Part shown: piece by piece, positions 31,479 to 40,382 of the stretch
How the letters are laid out: every line of letters starts with the position of its first letter
Numbering within the stretch: the stretch's first letter is position 1
From: Clostridia bacterium
GTDB lineage: Bacteria; Bacillota; Clostridia; Christensenellales; DTU072
NCBI GenBank assembly: GCA_016297005.1
Contig: JAEDHK010000012.1
Span: forward strand, 1 to 40,650
Length of the DNA stretch: 40,650 bases
Reading direction: 5' to 3'
Notes under the pieces: model-generated
The model's input: only the letters and a program-made list of their open reading frames with translations
Database searches by the model: none
Told to the model about the DNA's origin: nothing
Program-made: the position numbers and the translations under genes

Positions 31479-31511
31479 GGCCGCCCGATTGTATTGGGCG
31501 GCCGCTTTTTT
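31479..31511 (+). terminator. hsp20 terminator
   Basis: GGCCGCCC (31479-31486) pairs perfectly with GGGCGGCC (31496-31503), then GC and a run of T. Confidence 0.92.
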
Positions 31512-31563
31512 ACCCGGACTTTCGCATGAGCGGAACGGTTTATTTTATAAAAAGATTATATAC

Positions 31564-31592
31564 TTGATATGGGGGACATTCTGTGGTACAAT
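31564..31592 (+). promoter_or_regulatory. tmk-holB-ricT promoter
   Basis: -35 TTGATA (31564-31569), 17-bp spacer, -10 TACAAT (31587-31592). The ribosome site CGGAG follows at 31600-31604. Confidence 0.75.
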
Positions 31593-31610
31593 GGATAATC
31601 GGAGAAATAT

Positions 31611-32225
31611 ATGAAAGGATTTATCGTTTTCGAAGGATGCGAAGGGGTCGGGAAAAGCACCCAGCTTCGCTTTTTACAGGAATATTTGGAAAAGACCGGT
31701 CAGGCTGCCGTTTTTACGCGCGAGCCGGGCGGTACGCCCCTTGCCGAAGAGATCAGACAGTTGATTCTGACCAGGCCGATGAGCGCCGAAACGGAAGCGG
31801 CGTTGTTTGCGGCGGCACGATGCGACCATATCGATAATTTTATTTTACCCTCTTTAAAAGAAGGTAAGTTGGTCGTTTGCGACCGGTATATCGACAGTTC
31901 TCTTGCTTACCAGGCCTATGCTCGTGGACTCGGCGAGGAGTTTATTCTGAAAATGAACGATTACGCCGTTCGGACCTGTATGCCTGAGGCGGTCGTGATT
32001 TTGGATCTCAATCCCTTGGAGTCGTGGCGCAGAAAGAAAGGAAAGGTAATCGAAAATGATCGTATCGAGAGCGAAACGGACGCCTTCCATCTTGCCGTAT
32101 ACGAAGGGTATAAAAAACTGGCGGCGAAGAGCGACCGTTATCTTTGCGTGGAAAGCAACGTCGACAAAAGAGTTACCGCGCAGAACGTCCTGAACGCATT
32201 GCGAGGAAGGGGAATCATCAAGTGA
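31611..32225 (+). CDS. tmk: Thymidylate kinase
   Basis: A 204-residue dTMP kinase (dTMP to dTDP). P-loop 'GCEGVGKST' (9-17), 'TREPGGT' and 'DRYIDSSLAYQ' are the family signatures. The second position of the P-loop region is Cys in place of the more common Leu/Ile/Pro. It starts the operon with holB and ricT, a Firmicute arrangement often found near the origin; the usual recR, yaaQ and yaaR genes are not present here. Its stop overlaps the holB GTG by 4 nt. Confidence 0.95.
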   Translation: MKGFIVFEGCEGVGKSTQLRFLQEYLEKTGQAAVFTREPGGTPLAEEIRQLILTRPMSAETEAALFAAARCDHIDNFILPSLKEGKLVVCDRYIDSSLAYQAYARGLGEEFILKMNDYAVRTCMPEAVVILDLNPLESWRRKKGKVIENDRIESETDAFHLAVYEGYKKLAAKSDRYLCVESNVDKRVTAQNVLNALRGRGIIK

Positions 32226-33193
32226 ACTTCTCTTTGGTGGAAAAAACGATTGCGTGGAAGCAGTTTTTTCGGGATGTGCAAGAGGGTTTGGGCCACGCTT
32301 ATATTTTTATCAGCGAAGACGAAGAACAGCTTGCTTCTTTTTTACATTTCGCAACGCTCGCTTGTTTTTGCCCGACCGTTTGTTGCGAGTGCGAGACTTG
32401 CCAAAGCGTAGCGGACGGTAGTCATCCCGACGTATACAGAAAAAACGGCGACGGGATGAAGGTAAAAGACGATATGGAGCCCTTACTCGATCGGGTGGGA
32501 ATGAAACCGGTCCGGGCGGATAAAAAGGTCTTTGTAATCGAAAACGCCGACAAAATGAATCCGTCGTGCCAGAATAAGCTGTTAAAAACGTTCGAGGAGC
32601 CACCGCCGCACGTTACGATGATTTTGGGAGCGTCTTCGGAAAGCGGATTGTTGCCGACCATCCGTTCCCGAGGGAAAAAACTTTATCCGGAACCTCTTTC
32701 TTCGAGAGATATAATCGGAGAATTAACCGAGGATGGGTTTGACGAGGATACGGCGACCGTCGCGGCGGCCTATTCGATGGGAAACCTGATGAGGGCGAGA
32801 CGTTTTGCCGAGGGCGGCAACTATCGCGACCAATACGAACAAGTGTTTGAGATGCTTATGCGCCTGAAAAAATCCGGGCAGATCGCCGAGTACGTCATGG
32901 GGCCGAATTTTGCCAAAGACCGTATCGCGTTGACGCTGGATTTTATGGACGTCATTCTTTCTGACGCAATGAAAGAACTTTTGCAGACGGACGCAAGGCG
33001 ATTTACGGTAGGAAGAGAAAGGGATCTGAGGCAGGTGGCGGCCGGATTTTCCGCACAGGGCATAGCGATGTCGTTAGAAGCGATCAACGTTGCCCGGGAA
33101 CAACTTAAATTTAACGTCAACGCCGCAAACGTGGCGAACGGAGTACTATTTGCAATGTTGGAGGCAAGATATAAATGGCAGAAAAAAGCATAA
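32222..33193 (+). CDS. holB: DNA polymerase III delta' subunit
   Basis: A 323-residue clamp-loader subunit that helps open the beta clamp. A zinc-binding cluster 'CCECETCQSVADGSHPDV' and the sensor-region 'VFVIENADKMNPSCQNKLLKTFEEPPPH' followed by 'TIRSRGKK' are diagnostic of HolB/DnaX-like AAA+ proteins. There is no P-loop, as expected for delta'. The GTG at 32222 overlapping the tmk stop (GTGA) is preferred over an in-frame ATG at 32144 deep inside tmk. It overlaps ricT by 19 nt. Confidence 0.92.
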   Translation: MNFSLVEKTIAWKQFFRDVQEGLGHAYIFISEDEEQLASFLHFATLACFCPTVCCECETCQSVADGSHPDVYRKNGDGMKVKDDMEPLLDRVGMKPVRADKKVFVIENADKMNPSCQNKLLKTFEEPPPHVTMILGASSESGLLPTIRSRGKKLYPEPLSSRDIIGELTEDGFDEDTATVAAAYSMGNLMRARRFAEGGNYRDQYEQVFEMLMRLKKSGQIAEYVMGPNFAKDRIALTLDFMDVILSDAMKELLQTDARRFTVGRERDLRQVAAGFSAQGIAMSLEAINVAREQLKFNVNAANVANGVLFAMLEARYKWQKKA

Positions 33194-34035
33194 CGGTAAT
33201 AGGCGTCAAATTCCGCGAAACGGGTAAGACGTACTATTTTTCGCCGAAAGACGAAACCTTTAAAGAGGGGGACGGCGTAATTTGCGAAACGGCCCGAGGC
33301 GTGGAATACGGCAGGGTTTGTCAAGAGAATAAACAGGTAGACGAAAGCGAGATAGTTTCTCCTTTGAAAGAGGTCGTCCGTAAGGCGACTGCAGAAGACG
33401 ATAAGAAGCAAGAAGAAAACCTCTCCAAGCGGAAAGAGATCATGAAGACGACGATGCAGAAGGTGGCGGATCGGAATTTGGAAATGAAGATCGTCGACGC
33501 CGAATACACGTTCGATAAGCAGAAGATCATCATTTACTTTACCGCAAACGGCAGAGTGGACTTCCGCGATCTGGTCAAAGATCTTGCGTCGGCTTTTCGC
33601 GTACGTATAGAGCTAAGGCAGATCTATGAGCGCGACGAGATCAAGTTGCAGGGGGCGCTCGCCGCATGCGGACGGCCGTGTTGCTGCACGACCTATCTTC
33701 ATGATTTCGACAAGGTGACTATTAAAATGGCCAAAATACAAGGTCTTAGCCTGAATCCGCAAAAAATAAGCGGATGTTGCGGGAAATTGATGTGTTGCCT
33801 GAAATACGAAAACGATTATTATCAGAAGACGTATAGCGAGATGCCGAAGGTTGGCAGCAACGCCAAGACGCCGGACGGCGAAGGCGTGGTTACCGCCAAC
33901 GATATCCTGAGACGGGAAGTAGCGGTGCGTATTACGACGGAAGACGGCGGCGTGGAAGTCAAGACGTATCCGCTTGCAAAGATATTCGCAAAAGTAAAAC
34001 AGAACGAAAAAGAAATACCGGACGAAGATAAATAA
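33175..34035 (+). CDS. ricT: PSP1-domain protein RicT (YaaT)
   Basis: A 286-residue PSP1 protein. In Bacillus, RicT/YaaT works with RicA and RicF as an Fe-S-containing complex affecting RNase Y activity, sporulation and biofilm formation. The PSP1 core begins at about residue 60. The Cys-rich pair 'ACGRPCCCTTYLHDF' and 'GCCGKLMCCLKYE' fits cluster ligands. The C-terminal 'KTPDGEGVVTANDILRREVAVRI' resembles a small KOW/SH3-like segment. Start at 33175 lies within the holB end, so the genes are translationally coupled. No clear terminator follows. Confidence 0.92.
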   Translation: MAEKSITVIGVKFRETGKTYYFSPKDETFKEGDGVICETARGVEYGRVCQENKQVDESEIVSPLKEVVRKATAEDDKKQEENLSKRKEIMKTTMQKVADRNLEMKIVDAEYTFDKQKIIIYFTANGRVDFRDLVKDLASAFRVRIELRQIYERDEIKLQGALAACGRPCCCTTYLHDFDKVTIKMAKIQGLSLNPQKISGCCGKLMCCLKYENDYYQKTYSEMPKVGSNAKTPDGEGVVTANDILRREVAVRITTEDGGVEVKTYPLAKIFAKVKQNEKEIPDEDK

Positions 34036-34331
34036 GGAAAGGACCCGCCGCGCTCCGCAAAGAAAACCGTTCGTGGCGGTAAGCATGTTCATAGAATATT
34101 TATTAAAGCAAAGGGCGTCATAAATACTATTTTCGGAATCCTAATTTGAGATTTCTTTGTTTATTCTTCTGATAAAGAACAGTTCTGAAAATCGGAAAAA
34201 AAATCGTTTTTTCTGTTCGGTTACAGAACGCTGTGACGAGGAAAATAAAAATTCCATGCGACGAAGACTGTTTTTGAAACGCCGGGATTTCGGGGAAGAA
34301 GAGGCGTTATTATCTTCTAAGTAAATCACTC

Positions 34332-34360
34332 TTGATATATAATTAATTTCATGATACAAT
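34332..34360 (+). promoter_or_regulatory. Promoter of the GH27-pgm-DUF3810 unit
   Basis: -35 TTGATA (34332-34337), 17-bp spacer, -10 TACAAT (34355-34360). Confidence 0.7.
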
Positions 34361-34371
34361 ATCGAAGATGA

Positions 34372-34388
34372 CCTTTCTTGAAGAAAGG
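34372..34388 (+). promoter_or_regulatory. Inverted repeat just after the GH27 promoter
   Basis: CCTTTC-TTGAA-GAAAGG, perfect 6-bp arms beginning about 5 nt after the predicted transcription start. Could be a repressor operator or a 5'-end hairpin. Confidence 0.4.
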
Positions 34389-34442
34389 AATCATAAAAAA
34401 GACGGCCATAACGCCGAAAACTTTAATTTAGGAGAAACGACT

Positions 34443-36089
34443 ATGATCAAACGCAACGGAATGTGCCCGACTTGTTATGCAAAACTTCTTCTGCAACCGG
34501 GAGATCCCAACAAAAATATACCCGTTTTGTATAATAACAAGCCGTATGACAACGGTCTTGCGATGACGCCGCCCATGGGATGGAGCACGTGGAATACTTT
34601 TGGGTCCCGCATCAATCAGGAGATGATTGTCGAGATGGCGAAAGTGATGAAAGAAAAAGGGCTTGTCGACGCCGGATACGAATATATGAATATCGACGAC
34701 TGTTGGGAAGCCAAGCATCGCAATATCCGGAACGAATTGGAGGCGGACGCGGTTACCTTCCCCGACGGAATCAAAAAGCTTGCCGAGCGGGTTAATTCTT
34801 ACGGAATGAAGTTGGGTATCTATTCTTCGAACGGTACGTTGACCTGTCAGGATTATCCGGCCAGTCTCGGGTTTGAATACCTTGACGCATACACCTTTGC
34901 GAAGTGGGGCGTAGAGTATTGGAAACTCGACTATTGCCATCATATAGAGATAACCCGGTACGCGCCTCTTGTGGCCGGTATTGCCGTCGGAAAGCGCGGA
35001 GAAAGAGGAAAGCTCTATAAGGCGGAAGAAGGAACGCTCAGCGGAAGCGCCAACGTTTTCAAGACGCGGTTCGCGCGTCGTCAGCGCGGAGAGCATATTT
35101 TCTCCACGCACGTCAGCGGACTAGACAGAGGACGCGGCTCGGTAGAATACATGCACGCGGTGGAAGAGGACGGAGAATACGTCGTATCCGTTTATATCCA
35201 CGAACGGGAAAGATTTGAAAAGTTTTTCGTCATAGTCGTTAACGACGACGTTGCTTATCCGGTATACGTGCCGGCGGGTATCCGAATAAACGAGTACGTC
35301 TTCCCCATTCCCGTACAAATGACGCGCGGAGTCAACAAAATAAAGATTCTCAACCCCATCTACAACGGGGCGACGAGCGATATGTTCCAATATCAGCATG
35401 CAGGACAATGCGTCAAGCAGGCTACGGCCGACTATGCGCGCGACCACGGCGTGCCGGAAAAGAAGATGGTCTTTTCTCTTTGCGAATGGGGATCGGGCAA
35501 ACCCTATCTTTGGGGCGCGAGCGCCGGCAACTTGTGGCGTACGACGGGGGACATCAGCGCGAACTGGAAGTCGATGGTCAAAATCTACGAACATAACGTC
35601 AAGCTCTATAATTACGCCAACCCCGGACATTGGAACGATCCCGACATGTTGGAAGTGGGCGTGGGCGAGATGAAATACAACGAGAGCGAAACGCATTTCG
35701 CTTTGTGGTGTATGATGGCGGCGCCTCTTATCCTGGGCAACGATATCCGCGTTATGTCGCCGGAGATCTGCGCTCTTATCAAGAACGGCGACCTCATTGC
35801 TATCGATCAGGACAGGTTAGGTCGTCAGGCGAAGCGTATTAAGGAAGGGGACGTGGACGTCCTGGTCAAACCGCTTGTCGGAGGTAAGACGGCGCTTTGT
35901 ATCTTTAATAAAACGAACAAACAGAAAAATTACGAAGTAAAAGAAGAAGAACTTGCGAAAGAAAACTATATCGAGTACAACGCTTCTCCCGTGGCGCGCG
36001 ACGCCATTGCGAAGAAGAGCATTCCTTCCGCACTCGTTTGGAAAGGAAGCGTGGCCGCGCGATCGGTAAAAGTATTTATTTTGGGCTAA
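34443..36089 (+). CDS. GH27 alpha-galactosidase with inserted CBM-like domain
   Basis: A 548-residue retaining alpha-galactosidase-type enzyme. The barrel opens 'TPPMGWSTWNTFG' and 'YMNIDDCWE'. The nucleophile is D163 in 'WKLDYCHH' and the acid/base is D370 in 'RTTGDIS'. Between these, at about residues 170-300, a beta-sandwich-like segment ('YKAEEGTLSGSANV', 'GSVEYMHAVEEDGEYVVSVYI', 'GVNKIKI') resembles CBM35/CBM6 modules and is inserted inside the catalytic barrel. There is no signal peptide, so it acts on imported galactosides. The N-terminus has a 'CPTC' pair before the barrel. ATG 34443 follows AGGAG by 8 nt; an upstream ATG at 34368 coincides with the expected mRNA 5' end and has no site. 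pgm follows by 13 nt. Confidence 0.9.
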   Translation: MIKRNGMCPTCYAKLLLQPGDPNKNIPVLYNNKPYDNGLAMTPPMGWSTWNTFGSRINQEMIVEMAKVMKEKGLVDAGYEYMNIDDCWEAKHRNIRNELEADAVTFPDGIKKLAERVNSYGMKLGIYSSNGTLTCQDYPASLGFEYLDAYTFAKWGVEYWKLDYCHHIEITRYAPLVAGIAVGKRGERGKLYKAEEGTLSGSANVFKTRFARRQRGEHIFSTHVSGLDRGRGSVEYMHAVEEDGEYVVSVYIHERERFEKFFVIVVNDDVAYPVYVPAGIRINEYVFPIPVQMTRGVNKIKILNPIYNGATSDMFQYQHAGQCVKQATADYARDHGVPEKKMVFSLCEWGSGKPYLWGASAGNLWRTTGDISANWKSMVKIYEHNVKLYNYANPGHWNDPDMLEVGVGEMKYNESETHFALWCMMAAPLILGNDIRVMSPEICALIKNGDLIAIDQDRLGRQAKRIKEGDVDVLVKPLVGGKTALCIFNKTNKQKNYEVKEEELAKENYIEYNASPVARDAIAKKSIPSALVWKGSVAARSVKVFILG

Positions 36090-36102
36090 AAAGGAGAAAT
36101 CT

Positions 36103-37830
36103 ATGACGGCGAAAGAAACGTATGACGTCTGGTTTGCAAAAGTAACGGACGAAGAAAAAAAAGAACTGATCGGAATGGACGAGGAAGAGATAAAAGAGCG
36201 ATTTTCCGCTCCCCTTGCTTTCGGCACGGCGGGAATGCGCGGGACGGTCGGCCTCGGTACGTATAAAATGAATGCGTATACGGTCGCCCGGGCGACTTGC
36301 GGTTTGGCTAAGTTTATTCTTTCTTTGGGGAAAGAAGCGGCAGAACGAGGCGTTGTCGTCAGTTTCGATACGAGAAGGTTCAGCAAAGAGTTTTCTCAGA
36401 AAACGGCGGCGGTTCTTTCCGCCTACGGTGTAAAAGCGTACCTGTTCGGAACGGTCCATCCCGTGCCCATGTGTTCTTACGCCGTTCGCAAATTGCATGC
36501 GGTCGCCGGCGTTATGATCACAGCCAGCCACAATCCGAAGGAGTACAACGGATATAAGGTATACGGAGAGGACGGTGCGCAGATGGGTCCGGAGGATACG
36601 GCGACGGTAGTAAAGTTCATTAACGATTCCGATTATTTTGACGTCAAGTGCGAAAATATCGTTTTCCCCGATCTTTCTGAAATGGATAACGTGCAGATCG
36701 GTAAAAATATTACCGTCATCGGCAAAACGATTGACGAAGCCTATTATGACGAAATTATGAAATTGTCGCTTTCTCCGGAAGCGGTAAAAAAGATCGGAGC
36801 GAAGTTAAAGCTCGTCTACACGCCCATCCACGGATCGGGCTACGTTCCCGTGACGACGGTTCTGAAAAAACAGGGCATCAACGTGACCGTGGTTGAGGAA
36901 CAGGCCTTGCCGGACACCGAATTTTCTACGGTGCCCATTCCCAATCCGGAAAACCCGGCGGCGCTCGCCATGGGGATCGAACTGGGCGAAAAGATCGGCG
37001 CGGACGTCGTTATCGGTACCGACCCGGATTGCGACAGAATGGGCCTCGCCGTGCGCGACGACTCGGGTACGTTCCGTCTTCTCAACGGAAACCAGATCGG
37101 CGTGCTTTTGCTTGATTATATCATTACTCGTTTAAAAGAAAGCGGCAAAATGCCGAACGATCCGGCCGTCGTTAAGACGATCGTTACCACGACGCTCGCC
37201 GATCGGCTCGCCAAGAAGAACGGCGTGACCGTCTTTAACGTGCTTACCGGGTTTAAGTTTATCGGAGAAAAGATCAAAGAATGGGAAGTAAGCGGAGCGT
37301 ACGAGTACATATTCGGTTTTGAAGAAAGTTACGGTTCTTTGCGCGGAACGCACGCTCGCGATAAGGACGCCGTAGTCGCTTCTATGTTGACGGCAGAAAT
37401 GGTCTGCTACTATCAGTCGATCGGAAAAGGTTTGTTCGGACGTTTGCAAGAAATATTCGCCGAATACGGATATTACAAAGAAGCAGTCACGTCTATCGCC
37501 TATAAGGGCGTCGGCGCCATGGCGGAAATGGCTTCGGTCATGAAAAAACTGAGAGCAAAGACCGTCGCGGCTATCGCCGGAGAAAAAGTGGAGTCGGTGC
37601 AGGATATTCTGATCGGAGAAGAAGTCTTTGCGGACGGCAGCAAAAAGAAACTCGATTTACCGACGTCGGATGTGTTGAAGTACTGTTTGAAAGACGAGCA
37701 GTTTGTGTGCGTGCGTCCTTCGGGAACGGAACCCAAGTTGAAAGTGTACGTGCTTTGCTTTGATGAGAGCGAAGAAAAAGCGACGAAGAAAGCAAACGAT
37801 TTGCTTGAAAGCATCAAAAAGGAACTGTAA
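36103..37830 (+). CDS. pgm: Alpha-phosphoglucomutase/phosphomannomutase family protein
   Basis: A 575-residue alpha-D-phosphohexomutase, interconverting glucose 1- and 6-phosphates. The catalytic serine is S142 in 'TASHNPKEYNGYK', the metal loop is 'GTDPDCDRMG', sugar-binding is 'FGFEESYGSLRG' and phosphate-binding is 'RPSGTEPKLK'. Length and the 'FGTAGMRG' N-terminus match the PgcA-type enzymes of Firmicutes. AAAGGAG is 7 nt upstream. Sitting after an alpha-galactosidase, it could channel galactose-derived glucose 1-phosphate into glycolysis. The next gene's ATG directly abuts its stop. Confidence 0.95.
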   Translation: MTAKETYDVWFAKVTDEEKKELIGMDEEEIKERFSAPLAFGTAGMRGTVGLGTYKMNAYTVARATCGLAKFILSLGKEAAERGVVVSFDTRRFSKEFSQKTAAVLSAYGVKAYLFGTVHPVPMCSYAVRKLHAVAGVMITASHNPKEYNGYKVYGEDGAQMGPEDTATVVKFINDSDYFDVKCENIVFPDLSEMDNVQIGKNITVIGKTIDEAYYDEIMKLSLSPEAVKKIGAKLKLVYTPIHGSGYVPVTTVLKKQGINVTVVEEQALPDTEFSTVPIPNPENPAALAMGIELGEKIGADVVIGTDPDCDRMGLAVRDDSGTFRLLNGNQIGVLLLDYIITRLKESGKMPNDPAVVKTIVTTTLADRLAKKNGVTVFNVLTGFKFIGEKIKEWEVSGAYEYIFGFEESYGSLRGTHARDKDAVVASMLTAEMVCYYQSIGKGLFGRLQEIFAEYGYYKEAVTSIAYKGVGAMAEMASVMKKLRAKTVAAIAGEKVESVQDILIGEEVFADGSKKKLDLPTSDVLKYCLKDEQFVCVRPSGTEPKLKVYVLCFDESEEKATKKANDLLESIKKEL

Positions 37831-38994
37831 ATGAAATTAAAGTACCGCAAAATCATAAACAAGGCGATCGTTATCGGTTGCCTTGTATTCTTTATCGTGT
37901 TGTTTTCGTTGATAAAAACCAATCAGGACGTTTCGGAATACTTCTTTTCCCGAGGCATCGCGCGCGGATATGCTTTTGTCGTCGGCAATATCGCTTCTTG
38001 GTTTCCGTTTTCGCTGTTCGACGTATTTGTTGTTTGCGGAGTGACTGTCGCCGTTGTCGGGATCGCTTTTATAATCCGTTACTTAGTCAAAAAACGCGGA
38101 TGGAAAGCGCTTGACCTTATGTGCCGGCTGGCGATCGCGGCGCTGAGCGTCGTTTTAGTATATACGATCGTTGCCGGCGGAAACTACTACCGGATGCAAG
38201 TGCCGCTGCAAAAGTACGAGGGGGATCAACTTTCCGCCGCAGAAACGGCGGAGCTGCTTGACGTAATGTTGGACGACTACGCTGAGGTAAGCGCACAGAT
38301 GAAAAGAAATCCGGACGGGACCACCGTTTGTCCATACGACTTTCAAGATTTGTCCGACCGCATCCGCGCCGAATACGACAAGCTCGACGACTCCTATTTC
38401 TCCTCGTTCGTGCCGTCGGCAAAAGAAGGGCTTTTCAGCGGATTTTTGACGAGCGAAGGCATCACGGGTATTACGTTTATGCCTACCGGCGACGCCGTCG
38501 TCAACGAGCAAACGCCCTCTTGTTATAAAACGGTAACGACCGCCCACGAGCTCGCCCACGCCGTCGGCGTCATGCGCGAGGGAGACGCAAACCTGATGGC
38601 GTATTACGTGCTTTTAAAGAGCGACGATCCCTACTTTCGGTACTGTGCTTATATGTACGGGCTATGGCATCTGACGGACCTATTGTATCAGCTGGACGCC
38701 GATCTGTATAAGGATATAATACAGAAATACCCTAAGGAAGCGAAGATAGAAAGAAAGATCGAAAAAGACTTTTGGCTAACCAAACATAGCTTTATGGAAG
38801 ACGTAGGGGAGTTTTTTAACAATTTGTATCTAAAAATGAGCGGAGCGAAGGACGGCACCGGGAGTTACCATGACAATAGCAAATATTCGGTGGAGTACAA
38901 CGAAGAGACGAATGAGACGGAAGTCAGAGTCTACTATTCTACCACGGCGCGCGTTCTGATAAAAATCGCGCAGGACAGAAAGCTTTCTCAGTAA
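37831..38994 (+). CDS. DUF3810 membrane protein with HExxH motif
   Basis: A 387-residue integral membrane protein. Three hydrophobic segments occupy about residues 12-35, 58-84 and 95-118. An extracytoplasmic part follows with 'HELAHAVG' (HELAH at 239-243) and 'REGDANLMAYY', which together form a metallopeptidase-like site typical of the DUF3810 family. The function is unknown, though zinc protease activity is plausible. It starts immediately after the pgm stop with no gap, so it is translated by coupling; the ribosome site lies in the pgm end. A strong terminator follows at 39091-39117. Confidence 0.87.
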   Translation: MKLKYRKIINKAIVIGCLVFFIVLFSLIKTNQDVSEYFFSRGIARGYAFVVGNIASWFPFSLFDVFVVCGVTVAVVGIAFIIRYLVKKRGWKALDLMCRLAIAALSVVLVYTIVAGGNYYRMQVPLQKYEGDQLSAAETAELLDVMLDDYAEVSAQMKRNPDGTTVCPYDFQDLSDRIRAEYDKLDDSYFSSFVPSAKEGLFSGFLTSEGITGITFMPTGDAVVNEQTPSCYKTVTTAHELAHAVGVMREGDANLMAYYVLLKSDDPYFRYCAYMYGLWHLTDLLYQLDADLYKDIIQKYPKEAKIERKIEKDFWLTKHSFMEDVGEFFNNLYLKMSGAKDGTGSYHDNSKYSVEYNEETNETEVRVYYSTTARVLIKIAQDRKLSQ

Positions 38995-39090
38995 AAAGCC
39001 GCTTATTTCGGCGTAAGTACGCTTTCTTTGCGAAACAAAGAGGCCGGAAGACGAAAAAATAGATATAAATGCAAAAACCGTTTTGATTGG

Positions 39091-39117
39091 CAACCGGGAC
39101 AGTCCCGGTTGTTTTTT
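39091..39117 (+). terminator. Terminator of the GH27-pgm-DUF3810 unit
   Basis: CAACCGGG (39091-39098), loop ACAGT, CCCGGTTG (39104-39111), then six T. The T-run overlaps the stop codon of the convergent gene at 39116. Confidence 0.92.
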
Positions 39118-39526
39118 ATCGAAGCAACGCCACGATCAGAGACATCTTTCTGTTCTCGTAGGCGATGAGTGAGGGCGGCGGCGAGGAGAGCTTATCCGAT
39201 TGGATAAAGATACTTAATTGTTGGTCGTAGAGATTCATGACGGCGCGGGCGGTCGAGAGTGGACAGATATTATTACGAATGGCAGGGATATAAGAAGTAT
39301 TCCCGACGAGGGCGTTCAGTTGTTGCAAAGAGCGAAAGATCAGGTTTTTCAGATATCCGACAGTACGGGCGGTCAGAGGGGAGCGCAACGAGGAGAGGTC
39401 GTTAAGAAGATCCAGTTGGTTTTCTTCTAAGAGAATAAGTTGTTCCACCGTGGTAGATTCGTCGGAGGAAAGGGCGAGTGCCTGTTTATATTCGCGCGCC
39501 ATTTTTTCTGCTTCTTCGTTTTTCAT
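39116..39526 (-). CDS. Small helical protein of unknown function
   Basis: A 136-residue protein without recognised domains. It is rich in Leu, Glu, Ser and Asn, predicted largely helical ('EQLILLEENQLDLLNDLSSL'), with no membrane segment or signal. GGGAGG 5 nt before the ATG is strong evidence that it is real. It is divergent from mscL and ends against the convergent DUF3810 unit. The pattern of heptad-like Leu suggests a helical bundle or coiled coil. Confidence 0.7.
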   Translation of the reverse strand: MKNEEAEKMAREYKQALALSSDESTTVEQLILLEENQLDLLNDLSSLRSPLTARTVGYLKNLIFRSLQQLNALVGNTSYIPAIRNNICPLSTARAVMNLYDQQLSIFIQSDKLSSPPPSLIAYENRKMSLIVALLR

Positions 39527-39595
39527 TTTGCCTCCCGGTTCTTATATATAATATGGATGGAGAGGAAGAAAGTTGACGATAAAAAGAAAAAGTTA

Positions 39596-39624
39596 TTAAC
39601 ATTTTTGCGGACGGTTGGTATAAT
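39596..39624 (+). promoter_or_regulatory. mscL promoter
   Basis: -35 TTAACA (39596-39601), 17-bp spacer, -10 TATAAT (39619-39624). Confidence 0.78.
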
Positions 39625-39651
39625 AGAACAAAAAATGGCAAGGAGAATGCT

Positions 39652-40152
39652 ATGAAAAAGATATTGAAAGAATTTAAAGACTTCATCAGCCGTGGCAACG
39701 TCATGGATCTGGCCGTCGGTATGATCATCGGCGCCGCGTTTACTTCTATCATTACGGCCGTTGTCAACGGCATTTTAAAACCGCTTATCAACTGGATCCC
39801 CGTCAGCACGACCGGATTGCAGACCGTGCTTCGACCCGCCGTGGTAGAGCAAGGAGTCGTCGTGACGGAGGCGCTGATCCTGGATTGGGGCGCCGTTATT
39901 TCCGCCGTTATCACTTTCCTTTTGACGGCGTTGGTGTTGTTCGTCATCGTTAAAATGTTCAACGTGATGAAGAAGAAAGCGGACGAAGCCAAAGAAAGAG
40001 CGGCCAGGTTCCTCGAAAAGAAAGAAGAACAGGCTCAGCCTGCGGAAGAAGCGGCGCCTGTGGCAGAAGCGGCTCCCGCCGAACCGGAAGCAGCAAAGCC
40101 GACGGTAGAAGAACTGCTTGCCGAGATCAGAGATCTTTTGAAAAAAGAATGA
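39652..40152 (+). CDS. mscL: Large-conductance mechanosensitive channel
   Basis: A 166-residue MscL, the pentameric emergency valve opened by membrane tension on hypo-osmotic shock. The N-terminal 'MKKILKEFKDFISRGNVMDLAVGMIIGAAFTSII' is the signature helix and first membrane segment; the second runs about 81-103. An extended Ala/Glu/Pro-rich linker (about 122-150) precedes the C-terminal helix 'TVEELLAEIRDLLKK', making it longer than E. coli MscL (136). AAGGAG precedes the ATG by 7 nt. Confidence 0.95.
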   Translation: MKKILKEFKDFISRGNVMDLAVGMIIGAAFTSIITAVVNGILKPLINWIPVSTTGLQTVLRPAVVEQGVVVTEALILDWGAVISAVITFLLTALVLFVIVKMFNVMKKKADEAKERAARFLEKKEEQAQPAEEAAPVAEAAPAEPEAAKPTVEELLAEIRDLLKKE

Positions 40153-40175
40153 GCGGCAGACGGAATGTATAAAAC

Positions 40176-40209
40176 AAAAGAGGCGTGGTAAAGAAAACGT
40201 CTCTTTTTT
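40176..40209 (+). terminator. mscL terminator
   Basis: AAAAGAGGCGT (40176-40186) pairs with ACGTCTCTTTT (40197-40207) with one G-U pair; the last T bases extend the tract. Confidence 0.8.
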
Positions 40210-40320
40210 GTTAAGGCGTCGCTCGGGAGCCAAGAAAGGGTTGTGTAAGAAAAAGGTCGGCGGAAAGGAGAACTTTGAAAAATCTTTGTGAAATTTTTGC
40301 AAAAAATATTGTTCATTTTG

Positions 40321-40349
40321 TTGACAAGGAGGGTTTTTAATGATATCAT
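40321..40349 (+). promoter_or_regulatory. tRNA operon promoter
   Basis: -35 TTGACA (40321-40326), 17-bp spacer, -10 TATCAT (40344-40349), ending 33 bp before tRNA-Ala. Confidence 0.78.
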
Positions 40350-40382
40350 ATCGGAGCATTTACGGAAGCAAGGAATTCTTAT

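Larger units (their letters stand above)
34036..34442 (+). other. Intergenic region ricT-alpha-galactosidase
   Basis: 407 bp with the GH27 promoter and a downstream inverted repeat. The middle (about 34100-34320) contains short AT-rich inverted stretches around ACAGTTCTG/CAGAAC but no gene I can support; a 72-codon minus-strand frame there is basic and low complexity. Confidence 0.5.

Noticed and set aside
34141..34359. 72-codon minus-strand ORF in the ricT-GH27 gap
   Set aside because: Ser/Arg/Phe-rich low-complexity product, no ribosome site, overlaps the GH27 promoter.
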